A DNA stretch of 64,000 bases from Lyophyllum atratum (taxonomy: Eukaryota > Basidiomycota > Agaricomycetes > Agaricales > Lyophyllaceae). Each line of letters starts with the position of its first letter. The first letter of the stretch is position 1. Below are positions 22,449 to 33,930 of this stretch, piece after piece. The stretch covers positions 682,001 to 746,000 of the forward strand of contig JACGCN010000005.1 in NCBI GenBank assembly GCA_014905825.1, written 5' to 3'. The notes under the pieces were generated by a model that made no database searches, was not told the DNA's origin, and was given only the letters and a program-made list of their open reading frames with translations. Made by a program: the position numbers and the translations under genes.

Positions 22449-24359
22449 ATGCTCCGTCGTGTACTTCGACTAACGGCGTCACCCAGATATCCGCTCCCCT
22501 TATCGACCCTATCATCAGCGAGTAGGCGGATCTCCTCTCGAATCGATACCCCGAAGTTCTCTGACGAGGAGAAGCGTAGCTTCTACGAGTATACGTCAGG
22601 TCGCTGGCTGTGGAACGAGTCGCAACGTGAGTGTCGGTAATGACCTTGTTATCATTGCCCTTGGTGAATCTATGTCTTCATTCAAGAGCTCAGCGCTCGC
22701 CATGTTGAGTTCAATGTGGATGCAATACAGAGAATAGCATGTCAAGCGTTCGGCGCTGCATCATGTGCCAGCTTCAGCAAATTAGACGAAGGTGCGTGTT
22801 ACTGCCGCTACTGGACTGGGCCATTCACAATATTCTACGTCAGGCTCTTATAACAAAGTCTTTCTCCTTCGATTTGATGACGATAGAGAGGCAATCGTGC
22901 GCATACCGTGTCCCCTTGCAGGGCCTCCATTTCTAGCCACTGCTAGCGAAGTGGCTACCATGGAATTTGCACGCGACGTCCTCAAAATTCCTACTCCTCG
23001 TGTCCTCGCTTGGTCTGGCACGGCGAACGCGAGCGTCAATCCCGTCGGCGCCGAATACATCATCATGGAAAAGGCTCCGGGAATCGATTTGCGGACGCGT
23101 TGGCCGCTCGTAACTGTCGGCTCCGACGCATTGGCCTTTGTCAATGATTTCGTCGACATGGAGCGAAAGTTTGAGCGTGTGTCGTTCAGCCAGATAGGCA
23201 GTCTGTATTTTAAGGAAGACGTTCCTTCCGGACTTCGCGATCGACCGCTTTTCTCACCCGACGTTGATCTGGACGGAGATGAGACCATCAAGGCGGCAGC
23301 GGAGAAGTACCGTATCGGTCCTATGAGTGATCGCCAATGGTGGCGTGGGGGGCGTGCAGAATTAGACATTGATCGTGGCCCTTGTAAGCCTTCCGTTCAA
23401 AGTCAGGAAAACCCTTGCACCACCGCACTGATGAACTAACTTAGGGTTTGAACCTCTCTCGTATTTCATTGCCGCCGTGCGCTGCGAACTGACTTACATC
23501 GAGAGTCCAGACGCGTCCGCGGCACAGTTCCGGCAGAATCCCTTCGTGCCCTTGTCTCTATACAAGCGGATCCTCCGCATGTGCGAGAAGATGTTCCCGC
23601 TCATTCTACCTCCAGCGGAGCTATGTGCTCCGACCTTATGGCACCCTGACTTGAGCGAAGCCAATATCAGAGTCGCCGCTGAATCCGGAGCCAGCATCAC
23701 GTCTGTCATTGACTGGCAGTATGCCAAGGTTGCGCCATACTTCACTCAAGCCCTGTTCCCGTCTATGCTCCTCTATGACGGAGACGTTCTCCCAGTTCCT
23801 TCGGGCCTTCGGTTACCCAAACTCCCGGCTGACCTCGACACTTACCCTCCTGACAAACAGGTCCATATTCGCAGCCATCATCGCCTCATAATGCGTCAGA
23901 AGGCCTATGAGATCTTTCACGCGGAACGGGGGTACTGGTCGACGGAAGGCAGCCAACAAGCTTTTGCACGCCGCGGCGGTGACGATGCTACCCTGGTACA
24001 TCCTCAGGTCCTGGAGTCATGGCCCCCATCTCATCATGAACGCCCTCGGCGACATCGCTGACTTGTGGGACAATGTCGTACATGATGTGGGGATGGTGTG
24101 TCCTCTGGACGATCTCAGCCCCGACTTCCACGCAGAGCTGGAGAAGAATGAACCGTTGCTGGACGACCTCGCGTATTATGATGAGGCTGTTACAACGATG
24201 ACGAAAGCTATTGGCTGTGCCGGTGACGGCTGGGTCGCTCATGATGAATACCAGGATGCATTGGAGGAATGTGGGCGTTTACGGATACTCTGGGATAAAC
24301 AGGCACCGGGGAAGCCATTCCCGCTTGAAGACGGGATGTTCTCTTTCTTTCTGTCCTAA
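22449..24359 (+). CDS. AIM9-like aminoglycoside-phosphotransferase-fold protein, with frame break
   Basis: Exons about 22449-22636, 22694-22791, 22844-23383 and 23445-24359. The arginine/serine-rich N-terminus suggests a mitochondrial presequence. The kinase-like fold shows a nucleotide-loop region around GSYNKVFLLRFDD, the HxD catalytic segment LWHPDLSEANIRV at about residue 340, and the metal-binding VIDWQ at about 364. The C-terminal part RSWSHGPHLIMNALGDIADLWD lies in a different frame from the part before it. The summed exons leave one surplus base, and a GGGGG run at 23928-23932 is the likely site. Either this is a sequencing or assembly error or the copy is broken. The exon 1 donor is uncertain (22637 preferred). 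AIM9/APH proteins of fungi are common, and their substrates are mostly unknown. Confidence 0.8.
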
Positions 24360-25986
24360 CAGTTCTGTCTCTTTCCGTCCTAGCAGTCCTAATCTGTCTC
24401 GGACGTGACATTGTCATAACTAGAAAAAAGCATGTTCAATTTCACAGTGATGATCTTAATACGTGAACACCCAGGGCGCCGTTCAGGCTTCAAGGAGGTC
24501 GGGGTTGTCCCCCTGCTCAATACACTCTGTTTCCCAACTGGCAGCAATGCAACACAGTTCAAAGTCGCCAAGGAGATCCCTTCAACTTTTCCACAGTATC
24601 CGAGAACTCGACCTCGAGAGTGATGGTCTTTCCGGTGCGAGTCCTGTCGAAGATCTCCCTCCCTGGCGTGTTGTGAGTATGGAAAGCGAGACCGGCCGCT
24701 GTCTCGCCCGCTTCAGTTTTGGCACATCACTCGGCATCTTAGGAACCACCTAGACTTGGTAACCCGACCGTCTGCTGACCATTAGCGCGCCTGAGCGTTG
24801 AGGACTGTGACCGAGTACTGAGGACTGAACTATGTCTACCTAGCGAACAGGTTCCCTGGACCCGCAGAGGAGATACCTCTTCAAAGTCCCACCCGGCGGG
24901 GGTTGCTGGCACAGCCGTTGGAGGCTATGAATTATGAATCGTCCTGATCACTCAAGGTACATCACTTCAAGGACGAAGAAGCCTCACTTTGGAAGACTTA
25001 TCGAAGCCGGTCCCGGCAGTAGCAGCAAAGCTCGGCTTGGGCCGCTGAGAGGTTATGTGGCTCGCGTCAATGTCAAGCGAGGACGAAAAAACTTTAGCGC
25101 CCTGCTTGCTGTGGCCCTGCCTGTGCGTTGTTGAAGAGACAGCATGAATCCTGTCGATCAGCGTCGGCGTGCTGCTCTTGTCCTAGATTCTTCCCTTGCC
25201 CTTGCCCTCGCCCTCTCAATCTCGACACAACTCCCTCCCAGCGTAAATCCGAGGCCCGACGCTTGGCTGGGTACGTGAGTGTCGGTAGATAGGGTGGTGA
25301 CCGCCGATGTTATGGACCGTGTCTTGTGCGATGGATCCTGCTGAACCCACTAGTCCATTGATTGCCTAGTTTTTGTTAGAATGGAGCCAAGGAACATCGC
25401 AGAAGCGGACGCGCGTTACCAGAGTGGTCGCTGGGAGAAGAGGAAGGGAGCCGGTGACCGTCTAGAAGACCTACTCCTTCGGGGGGTTGGACACCGAGCT
25501 AGAACACCGTTTCACCTAATGCTCATCTCTTACTAAACCGCTATCGCTCGTCCGGATGGCGTAGTGCTAGCTCGATATGCAGATTGCGTACGATTAGGGG
25601 TCACGGGCACGCTGTGGCACCTGATATACAGCCACCCACAGATGTCCACAGGCACGGCGTGGCCTGTGCTATCCGCCTTCAGGCCCACGCGGCAACCTGA
25701 AAACTACTGTATCTGCATCGCAGAAGCAGCAGACACAGCACTGCAGGCCGCACCGACAAGTCCGGCTAATAGCCCAACGATGATGATATGATGAACGAAC
25801 CAGAACTCCCCCTTGACTTCTCCATTCGTTCACCTGCAAGACTCCCTTGAATTGCGATGCTTTGGCTGGAACTGTCTATAAAGGCAACAGGGACGGACAG
25901 GGGGATGATAGCTCTCCGGCCTATGGATATCGGCGAGTCCTTATATGCTGTACAACTTGACGTTCCCCCCGCGTACGCCCCAGACC
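24360..25986. other. Intergenic region upstream of PPxY gene C
   Basis: About 1.6 kb with no gene that I can support. A TATAAA-type box (CTATAAAGG) near 25875-25883, about 110 bp before the ATG at 25987, probably belongs to the PPxY gene C promoter. Confidence 0.4.
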
Positions 25987-26708
25987 ATGACAGCTGTGAC
26001 GATGGCGATGACACACGACCTGAGGCTGCCCTTCCCGCTCACCGTGTATAAATCCCCGTCCCGGACCCGCTATGCGTCTTCTGTACCCGTAACCACTCCG
26101 CCCCCCAGTCCCGCTGCCTCGGGATCGGGCCATACATCGACCGACAGCTCCTCTAGGATACATATGAATACACCCGCGCCGTCGATCGCGATGTCGCTCT
26201 CGAAACATAGCGCGGAGTCTCAGCGCACTTCGGATACGAGGCATAGCTGTTCCGATGGCAATCGGGAGCAGGTGCCGCCGCCATATACGCGTAGCGTAGA
26301 GCCGCCATCTTATACACGCGATGCTCCCCCGACGGAGGAGCCGCGCACTATACCGATGTACATGTTCATCCTGGGGTTCGGTATGTTTTCCATTCACATC
26401 ATGGTCCGTATCCGCTAACGAGGACCGCACTCGAAGTGTGTCCCATCTTTTGGCTAGTCGGCGCATTCATGATGCGTGGGCCGCATTCCCATCGTAGGGG
26501 AGCGTTCGACCCCTATCCATCGTTATCCGGGGCGGAGAAGGCCGCGACGGAACTGGAGGCGGAGAGGAGGAAGAGGCTGTGGGAGGTCGAGTTTAAGTGG
26601 GCGAAGCGGTGCATGTGGGCGACGGTGCTGTTTGTGGGTGTGGGTCTGACGGTGGGGATGTCGGTGTGGGGTGCGTTGATGTCAGCGAAGGGGGGGAAGG
26701 ATGGATAG
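25987..26708 (+). CDS. PPxY-motif small membrane protein, divergent member C
   Basis: Two exons (25987-26380, 26437-26708) encode 221 aa. The Ser/Thr/Pro-rich N-terminal half ends in a cluster with two PPxY motifs, PPPY and PPSY (VPPPYTRSVEPPSYTRD). After the intron come the hydrophobic CPIFWLVGAFMM, a charged helix (EAERRKRLWEVEFKWAKR) and a C-terminal transmembrane helix. Domain order, intron place and intron phase match copies A and B, although the sequence is far diverged. The start at 25987 (MTAVTMAMTHDL) is chosen by alignment with MSAPVAST of the relatives; in-frame ATG 25945 is possible. It lies 640 bp upstream of copy B in the same direction. Confidence 0.82.
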
Positions 26709-27168
26709 GGCGCGTTGGCGTCATAGGCTTGTCACTTGGGCAGTGTTGTATGATGTATCTATCTGTACAGTGTATTGGTTCTTTTCAGGAACCTGTTTAT
26801 AAAACCTATCAGTATATCAGATCTTGTGGAAGGCCTCCGATGTCGCGTGCGCCAATGCTGTGATCGTCAATTGGCAGAGGAAGAAAAGGGAAAACCGCAT
26901 CATCGAAATTCTTGATCGATTGCTTACAGTTCCATTCACGGCAAGTACTCAATATTTGCCTTTTCTGGTAATTTTGCCTCAACTTGAAATACAACATTTC
27001 GGGTACATAATCTTTGTCCTTCCCTCAAGTGACGTGCACGGTATGGACTTGAACACCGCTATGTTTCATTTCCTTCTTTCTTTGTGAGAGCTCCCTGGAA
27101 GGTGGCTAAGCCTCGAGGATCGTCTGGTATGAATATTGCCTCTTTGAGTGTATTTGCAGTTGTAGGCA

Positions 27169-27352
27169 CCAATCCAATCGGTTTCCACGTTCCCTGACGA
27201 CCCCTGGATTGGCTTCGTTCTCCCCGACCAATCCAGCATTGGTGACGACGATATATAAACGGCGGCACTACGATGTCATCCTCATCAGCCACTGCCCCGC
27301 ATCGCCTGCAACTTCAAGCCTACACCACCGCCTACCACCACCGACCTGAACA
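27169..27352 (+). promoter_or_regulatory. Conserved promoter of PPxY gene B (CCAAT cluster and TATA box)
   Basis: CCAAT boxes at 27169-27173, 27174-27178 and 27228-27232, a reverse CCAAT (ATTGG) at 27208-27212, and a TATATAA box at 27252-27258, about 95 bp before the ATG. The same arrangement is kept in copy A. CCAAT boxes are the target of the fungal HAP complex, so control by it is plausible but not shown. Confidence 0.6.
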
Positions 27353-27963
27353 ATGTCTGCCCCCATAGCCTCCACCTCCACTGTCACCGTCGACATCGAA
27401 GCACAGACTTCCCTTCCCGCCCCTACCCCGGTGCTCACTTACACATCACGCACCCCACCCACTTTGGTGTCCGAGCGCAGCCCGCTTGATGACTATTTCG
27501 GATACACACTCTCTGCCTCTCGTACGCACGAGAGCCGGCACGACCTCAGCGCTACCGAGGCACTCCCACCCTACGTCGAGGACCTTCCTCCGACATACGC
27601 ACTCAAAGCCCCCGAGCCCCTGACGCTCGCGCGGTATCTCTTCAAATTCGGATTCCGTGAGTATTCTCTTTCACCTTCCCAACGATCTCGTCACTGAACA
27701 ACATCCTTCGCCTTATAGTGTTCCCACCTTTCTGGATCATGGGTGCTTGGATCCTCTTGTCGCCCTTGCAAGCACCAAGCGATGAGATTGATGTTGAGGG
27801 TGGATGGATGGCGGACAAGACGGATGCAGAGCGCAAGCGCGTTCTCGAAGAGATGAGGAAAACGGAGGTCCGTTGGGCGAAGCGATGCCTTTGGGCGCTG
27901 ATAGTGCTCGTTCTCCTTGCTGCTGTGGGCGGAATCGCAGCCTGGGCCGTCATGCGGTCATAA
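27353..27963 (+). CDS. PPxY-motif small membrane protein, copy B
   Basis: Two exons (27353-27656, 27719-27963), 182 aa, the same length and intron position as copy A. Most codons are identical. Differences are small, such as SAPI for SAPV, KFGF for TFGF and WAKRCLW for WALRCLW. It keeps LPPYVEDLPPTYA, the hydrophobic FPPFWIMGAWIL, the charged helix DKTDAERKRVLEEMRKTEVRW and the C-terminal transmembrane helix. Both copies look intact, so both may be expressed. Confidence 0.87.
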
Positions 27964-28957
27964 ACGAAACGAACGACCATGTTTCTACCACCACCCTGCT
28001 TTCCGCCAGAAAAACCCGACATTTCTGCCAACACCATTCTTCGCATCCACTTTGCGCACACCGTGCATCTCATTCGCTTCGACTTCACACCCACACATCG
28101 ACCTGTCTTTTGCTATTGGCGTTATTCGCCCCACGGACTTCACCCATACCCCATACCCTTTGAGAGGGCCAACTGTATCAATAGCACCTCATGACCACGA
28201 CTACGATTATTCACTATCTATTAGAAACGAAATTTACGAAATTTGCAATGACTCTTACCATTATTTGTGGGACAAATCTTCAGTTGAATCAGATAAATCT
28301 TAAGTTGAATCGATAGACCTTGAGAGACAGTTGGGCTTGACGAATTATGAGAGGGTACGAGTACATGCCTCAGTCTCTGTCCGTGATGAGCCACGCGCTT
28401 ATGAACAAGCGCGGGATTCGTCTTTGCAGAACTCCGTTCAATTCAGGGATTGACCGATCCACCGACTAGCGGAAGCCCATCGGTCATGGATGCCGAATGA
28501 TACACTAGCTCGATCCCAGTGCTAGGATTGTAATACAGCGTCACCTGGACAGTCCTTTTTTCATTACATTTACCGAGGCCAAGTTCCAATCAATATTTTT
28601 CCAGCTTCCTGGATGTGCAAGTAGTATGGGGGCAGGTTCGATAAGTTGCTGTTTTTGGACCTTGTCGGCAAAATGGCTACGTAGATGTGATTCCTGCAGA
28701 TGGAGGCATCAACGGAGAAAAGTAGTCTGGTGATCAAAAAGGTCCGTGATTCTGAACACTACGTTCTATGAGGTCTAGAACACAGGTCATGACATTCCCG
28801 CCAATGCGGCTCATGTCGACTGGCGAAATTAGACAAGGCCCAGGAGGAATATCCAGAGCACCAGCCTCGTATGTTATCAATACAATCGACCTCGATGATC
28901 AGTCCTAAAATACAATGGAATTTAGTATGAGGGCCAATTTTCTCGATCGCGACAGAT
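27964..28957. other. Convergent spacer
   Basis: About 1 kb between the stops of PPxY gene B and the histone deacetylase. It is AT-richer than its flanks, and I see no gene or repeat. Confidence 0.4.
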
Positions 28958-30891
28958 TCATACGTCTACCTCAACATCCATAGGCGCACCGTTGCTTGAT
29001 TCGGCCGCAGGATTACTGTTTTCTTTGTCCTTATCCTTATCAGCAGCCTTGCCCCTTCCACGTCCTCTTCCCCTTCCCCTGCCTCTGCCCCTCCGCGTGG
29101 GCGGAGCAACTGCCTCCTCCGATTCCTCGTCGCCTTCCTCACGTGGAGGGGCGGCCGTCGCGTTACCTCGCCCCCTACCCCGGCCCCGGCCACGACCGCG
29201 CCGCCCTCCACGCACGCCGCGACGAGGAGTCCCTCGTGCAGGCGTGGAGGGCGTCTCATCCTCGTCATGATCAACATCATTATCTCCATCGAAAAACTCG
29301 TTCCGCGCGTTGGACGTATCCACTCTCGTCTCCCCCGCTCTACCCGTTCCCCTCTCCTCGTCCTTCTCCTCCGCGTTGCGCTCCTCGTCGCCCATTAAGC
29401 CTTGCAGGTCTGGAGGGATTTCCTGCATCGCGACGCTCGGGGCGCCTTGGAGGTAGCGCAGTTTGTTTCGGATGCTGATTGTTATGCGTTGTAGTGAAGC
29501 GGGCGAGTTCTGGTTATCGACCTTGCCGGTGAGCGGCGGATGGAGCTTCCAGTGCGAATCCTCGAAGAAGGAATCGTACACCGTCGCGGGAAGCTCGTCT
29601 GGGATGGTTGCGCCTACCAGGACGGCGGTCTCGTACGTCCAGCACCGGCTGACATTTTTGATGGTGTATCCACCCCCGCCGACGACTAAGAGAGGCACAT
29701 TATACTTCCGCACGAAGTTGACGCATTCACCGTGGGCAGCGATGGATAGATTGAAAGCACCGAGACGATCGCACCCCAGAGAGTCAGCGCCGCATTGAAG
29801 GACGATCGCGGAAGGGCGAAAAGCAGTGACAGTGTCGTCGATGACGGTCTTGAATATCGTCAAGTACATGTCGTCGTTGATTCCGTCCTGCAGAGGGACA
29901 TTTAGACAAAAGTGCTTTCCAGGCCCACTGCCGTTGTCGTCGAGTTTACCAGTGCCGGGGAAGAAATCACCAGTGTATTTGTGGAAGGAGACAGTCATTA
30001 CGCGGTTGCTCTGGTAGAATGCCAGTTCGACGCCGTCGCCGTGATGGATGTCGATGTCGATGTACAGTACACGTGGATGATACCTGAGTCAACCGTGTTA
30101 AATACCGTTGAGATAATTGGTCAATGTTAACTATCTCGAACCTGAGGAGCTCAAGGATTGCGAGAACGATATCGTTGACGTAGCAAAAGCCGCTCGCCTC
30201 CCCGCGTTTCGCGTGGTGCAAGCCGCCTGACCAATTGATAGCAATGTCAGTGGTACCTGCACATAACTTCCGTGCGCCCGCAAGGGACCCGCCAGCATAC
30301 ATACGGCAGAAGTCAAACATGTCAGCAAAGATAGGGCAATCTTCAACGCAGTTGAAGACGTCAATCATTTGCCTCATTTGAGTCTGATTGCCCGGTGTGA
30401 CTCTAGACGGATAAGCGTCTATGTGCGTTGCAAGATGCAGGATGGGTCGTATGCTTACCTGGAGAGGAAATCAATGTAGTCATGATCATGGTATTGTTCG
30501 AGCTCGGCTTGGGTTGCTGGACGTGGATCATAGATTTGATGAATCTGTTTATCGAGCCCGTATCCCATCACAAGCGCGTTCGTCAAAGTTAGACGGTGAG
30601 GTTTCATGGGATGTCGCTCCTAGAAACGAACGCCGATTTAGCTACATAGTGCATCCAGCAGTCACAGTCATTTATACTCCATAGTGATGTCCTCCGACGC
30701 CTTTTGGTGAGTAGTAGGATACGATAGGTCGAGAATGCGCCTTGGAAATGTCATTTAACTACAGGCGAGTGTCGCCGCGTATGCTGGCTTACGTTTATAT
30801 GCTCTGTAATCGGTTGAGCGGTACCATTCGCCCCTCGGTCGAAGAAATATGGTGACGAAGAGAACGTAGTGGCCTGAGAAGTCCGAACCAT
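28958..30891 (-). CDS. HOS2: Class I histone deacetylase, HOS2/HDAC3 type, with RG-rich tail
   Basis: Five exons (30793-30891, 30678-30758, 30459-30619, 30142-30402, 28958-30083) encode 575 aa. The zinc-dependent deacetylase domain spans about residues 35-400. Visible motifs are [20 protein letters not shown], the active-site [16 protein letters not shown], metal-binding [29 protein letters not shown] and [14 protein letters not shown]. The [13 protein letters not shown] segment after the domain is closer to HDAC3/HOS2 than to RPD3. An added tail of about 150 residues is acidic and then holds two blocks of GRGRGRG repeats, ending PMDVEVDV. Nuclear; in yeast this type works in the SET3 corepressor complex. 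The first exon was found by extending from the conserved HHYG exon. Class confidence is high; the HOS2 assignment is moderate. Confidence 0.93.
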
Positions 30892-31211
30892 TTCAAAGGG
30901 ATAGGACGTGCTATACTATGTTCAGAAAGAGGCGGCCACACAGTCGGACGCTAAGAGCCGTTAGGTACTTGTGCTTATCATGAAAATGCGGTTGATAGGA
31001 CGCACCAAAGGGATATCAGAAGGTTGTTGGCGTGGTGTAGTAAAGGGACAGGTATTTCGTTACGAGGAGGTTATAGAACTCGGATTTACGACCGGCATGA
31101 AGCTGGAACGACTTAGCGAGATTTTCGAAATCTTGGATGTTCATGTCAGCCGAAATTTCTTCCCACGCGCTTCTTCTCCACCAACAATTCACGTCCACAT
31201 CGCCCATTCCG
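30892..31211. promoter_or_regulatory. Shared divergent promoter of deacetylase and PER1 genes
   Basis: Only about 320 bp separate the two start codons, which point away from each other, so both promoters must lie here or overlap neighbouring sequence. No clear TATA box is seen. Confidence 0.55.
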
Positions 31212-32289
31212 ATGTATACGAATGGCTACTCCCTGCTCCTAGCCACACTGATTGGGACCGCACTTGCATCGTCTGGAGACAGATCCCACCAATTCGCGAA
31301 CTGCGTCGACCAGTGCACCACAAACCGCTGCCGGCCGGGAACACAATCTCCAGTTTTGCCTCTGGCTCTGCAGCTCACGCGCTGGACATGTAACGACGAC
31401 TGCAAGTACTTCTGCATGCACGATATAACGGACCGCGATGTCGACAAGGATGAGCCCATCCAGCAATACTACGGGAAATGGCCTTTCTTGCGCCTCGCTG
31501 GCATGCAAGAACCCGCATCTGTGGCATTTTCGCTGCTCAACCTTTGGTGTCATGCTCAAGGGGCGCTGAAGATACAAAAACAGGTGCCGAAAACACACCC
31601 GATGAGATCGTTTTATCTCGCTTGGTCGTTGACGAGCATTAATGCATGGATTTGGTCGTCAGTATTCCACACACGAGGCGAGTTCAATGAAAGCACACAC
31701 TCTATGGGTGAGCCCCGCCTAATCTTTTTACCCTATAGACTTGCCCGTGACGGAAAAGCTGGATTACTTCTCTGCTGCATTGGCGATCTTATACGCCCTT
31801 TACTACACAGTTGTCAGGCTCTTCCACCTCTATCCCCGTTATTCTCGCCTCACGCTTTCAGATGCTTCACGGACGACAAACTTGGCGTACAAATCCTGGT
31901 CTCTGCTTTGTATCACTACATATGTGGCCCACGTCTCATATCTGTCTCTCCTTCCGCGGTTCGATTATACGTACAACATGGCATTCAATCTCGTAATCGG
32001 CCTCACGCACAACGCCCTGTGGCTGCTGTATTCTCTTCCCATCTCCCTCATCCGGAGGTTCCCTTCCAGGCCAAAAGCGTATCGACCGGATTATGTTGGC
32101 AAAGCGGCGATTTTCGTGGCCCTGACGACTGCTGCTACGGCTTTAGAGCTGTTTGACTTTCCACCATGGGGACGAATTATCGACGCTCATGCCCTTTGGC
32201 ACCTCTCGACGGCCCCTATCGCACTATTTTGGTATGACTTTCTAGTGGACGATGCCCTAGATGGCAGTTGGAGAGAGCAAAGGACGTGA
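31212..32289 (+). CDS. PER1: PER1/PGAP3 GPI-phospholipase-family membrane protein
   Basis: Two exons (31212-31707, 31739-32289) encode 348 aa. A signal peptide (MYTNGYSLLLATLIGTALAS) is followed by the conserved SSGDRSHQFANCVDQC, a Cys-rich luminal part (LTRWTCNDDCKYFCMHDIT) and then seven hydrophobic helices. Family motifs WIWSSVFHTRG and DAHALWHLSTAP hold the conserved His residues of the CREST hydrolase superfamily. In yeast and animals this ER/Golgi protein removes or remodels the sn-2 acyl chain of GPI anchors. The intron is only 31 nt, but joining it gives the expected helix. The variable insert RPGTQSPVLPLAL after the first Cys pairs is not seen in all members. Confidence 0.92.
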
Positions 32290-32687
32290 CCCTGTAGTTC
32301 CTTGTTTGGTATGTTCAGATGCCCAAGCTGTGACATTAGTATCTGAAATGGTAGTTAGCTGTAGTCATTGCCGGAAGTCTCCCCGTCGAGGACGAGTGAT
32401 GAATGTGTACATGTATCGTGAACTTGTGATATTAGGGTTCTGTCAAGCGGTTCCAGTCGTGTACGAGTTGTTTCACGCATTGGGGGCTTGCCGTTTTACA
32501 TTGTGAGTTTATCCATGTCAATCTGAACTTTACTTAGTGACGCCGTCGCGTTTGCACAGTATACCAAACGTGGCCTATTCCATAATATTTGCCAACGTTC
32601 AAGATACACGAATAATGATATGCATATAATAGATTGGTCTGGGGGGGCAGCAATAGGTGAACGAGGATATTCGCATCTCAGATTAGA
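32290..32687. other. Convergent spacer
   Basis: About 400 bp between the PER1 and DUF6699 stop codons. No gene is seen. Confidence 0.45.
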
Positions 32688-33930
32688 TCAGTGCATCGCG
32701 TCACTTGTCTTAATCTCCCATACCCCATGCTTCGTCTTCGCCAGGCCCAAGAACGTCACATTGGACCCTAGGAAATCCATCCGCAGCATGCCTCTACCTG
32801 TATCCTCGCCGCGCCGATGATAGAACGCTGTGGACATCTCCTCACGGTCCGAGGCGGTCATATCTACATTATAGAAATCCCGCTGGTTGATGGGCTTCGA
32901 GAGGCTTTCATGAATCTGCGTCAAGACGTCGCCAATAGTGATGCCGTTCGGCTGCGACGCGCACACATGAATGTACCATGGCAGTCGAGGGTGAGATAAA
33001 CATAGCTCGTTGACGGCGGGGGATGTCGCCAACTGGTAGAAGTCGATGTCATTCGACGGTCGCAGGAGATTGAGGAATTGAATGTCGGTCTCGGACGGAT
33101 TGTCGCGGATGTCGTATCTCAAAGGATATGTGGATGGAGAAGTGTATTGAATGAGCGGACTAAGGGCATAAGGAACCTCCGCGGGGAATTTCGCTGCAGA
33201 CGTGGATCAGCCTCACAGTTCCTCGAAACAGTGCGGACTGTGCTCACCTGGCATTTGCATTCCACGGGAGAGACACCAAGATATATTGCGTGGAACATGG
33301 GGTGGCGTGTAGTCAGCTCGCCAATCATTTGGACGAGGAGCGAGGTTGAGCGAATCCAAGGATGCCTGATCTGCGAACCAGCGACCAGGGCTGTATGACG
33401 GTGCTTGGAGGCGTGCTCGCAGCGGATTGCGAAGTCTCCTGAACTTCGCCCTAAGCGGACAGTGACAGGTGGAAGGTTTCCTCCTTAAGAGCCTCGTCGT
33501 TCTACGTCGGGGAGACCTTGGCCAGGTGCCGCCACAGTTTGGGTTCCAACCGAAGTCGGCCTGCGCGTCGTCTCCAGAGTGTCCCCAGTCAGGAGCAACC
33601 GGTGTTGACGGACCGTAGTCACACGGTGGAATCATGTATGGCTCTGGTGAAGGGGGTACCGGCTCCAGATGCGGGTGTTTTAAGTCGTAGGGCGTTGTCG
33701 GCATAGCTCCGTAGTGTGGCCACTGATACTCGTAAGGGGGTAGTGGAACGGGGGGTGCATTGGCGGTGGTTGGAAGCGGCCAGTATCCAGTCGCGTAAGA
33801 ATATGGAGGTGGCGCTCTGGTAGATGATATGAATGGTGATTAAAACCAAAGTATGTGATACATACGACATGCCACTCCAGTATCCTAAATTTGTTGGGTA
33901 GAAGTAGGTACTATACGGCTGCTGGTCCAT
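32688..33930 (-). CDS. DUF6699 domain protein
   Basis: Three exons (33866-33930, 33248-33816, 32688-33193) give 379 aa. The N-terminal 180 residues are Pro/Tyr-rich and probably disordered (APPPYSYATGYWPLP), followed by a basic patch (SPRRRTTRLLRRK). The conserved C-terminal domain, expanded in Agaricomycetes, contains LRYDIRDNPSE, LPWYIHVCASQPNGITIGDV, INQRDFYN and the closing GVWEIKTSD. Function in this family is unknown. Proteins with this layout are common in mushrooms, often in many copies. No signal peptide or membrane segment is seen. Confidence 0.88.

Larger units (their letters stand above)
27151..27963 (+). repeat. Inverted segmental duplication, arm 2 (PPxY copy B plus promoter)
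   Basis: Matches 12722-13547 in reverse orientation across the coding region, the intron and about 200 bp of promoter. The two arms are about 14 kb apart, with ERG3, the P450, the AIM9-like gene, the small secreted gene and PPxY gene C between them. Confidence 0.85.

Noticed and set aside
28992..29478. Pro/Leu-rich plus-strand frames of up to 160 codons
   Set aside because: They are antisense shadows of the RG-rich deacetylase tail.
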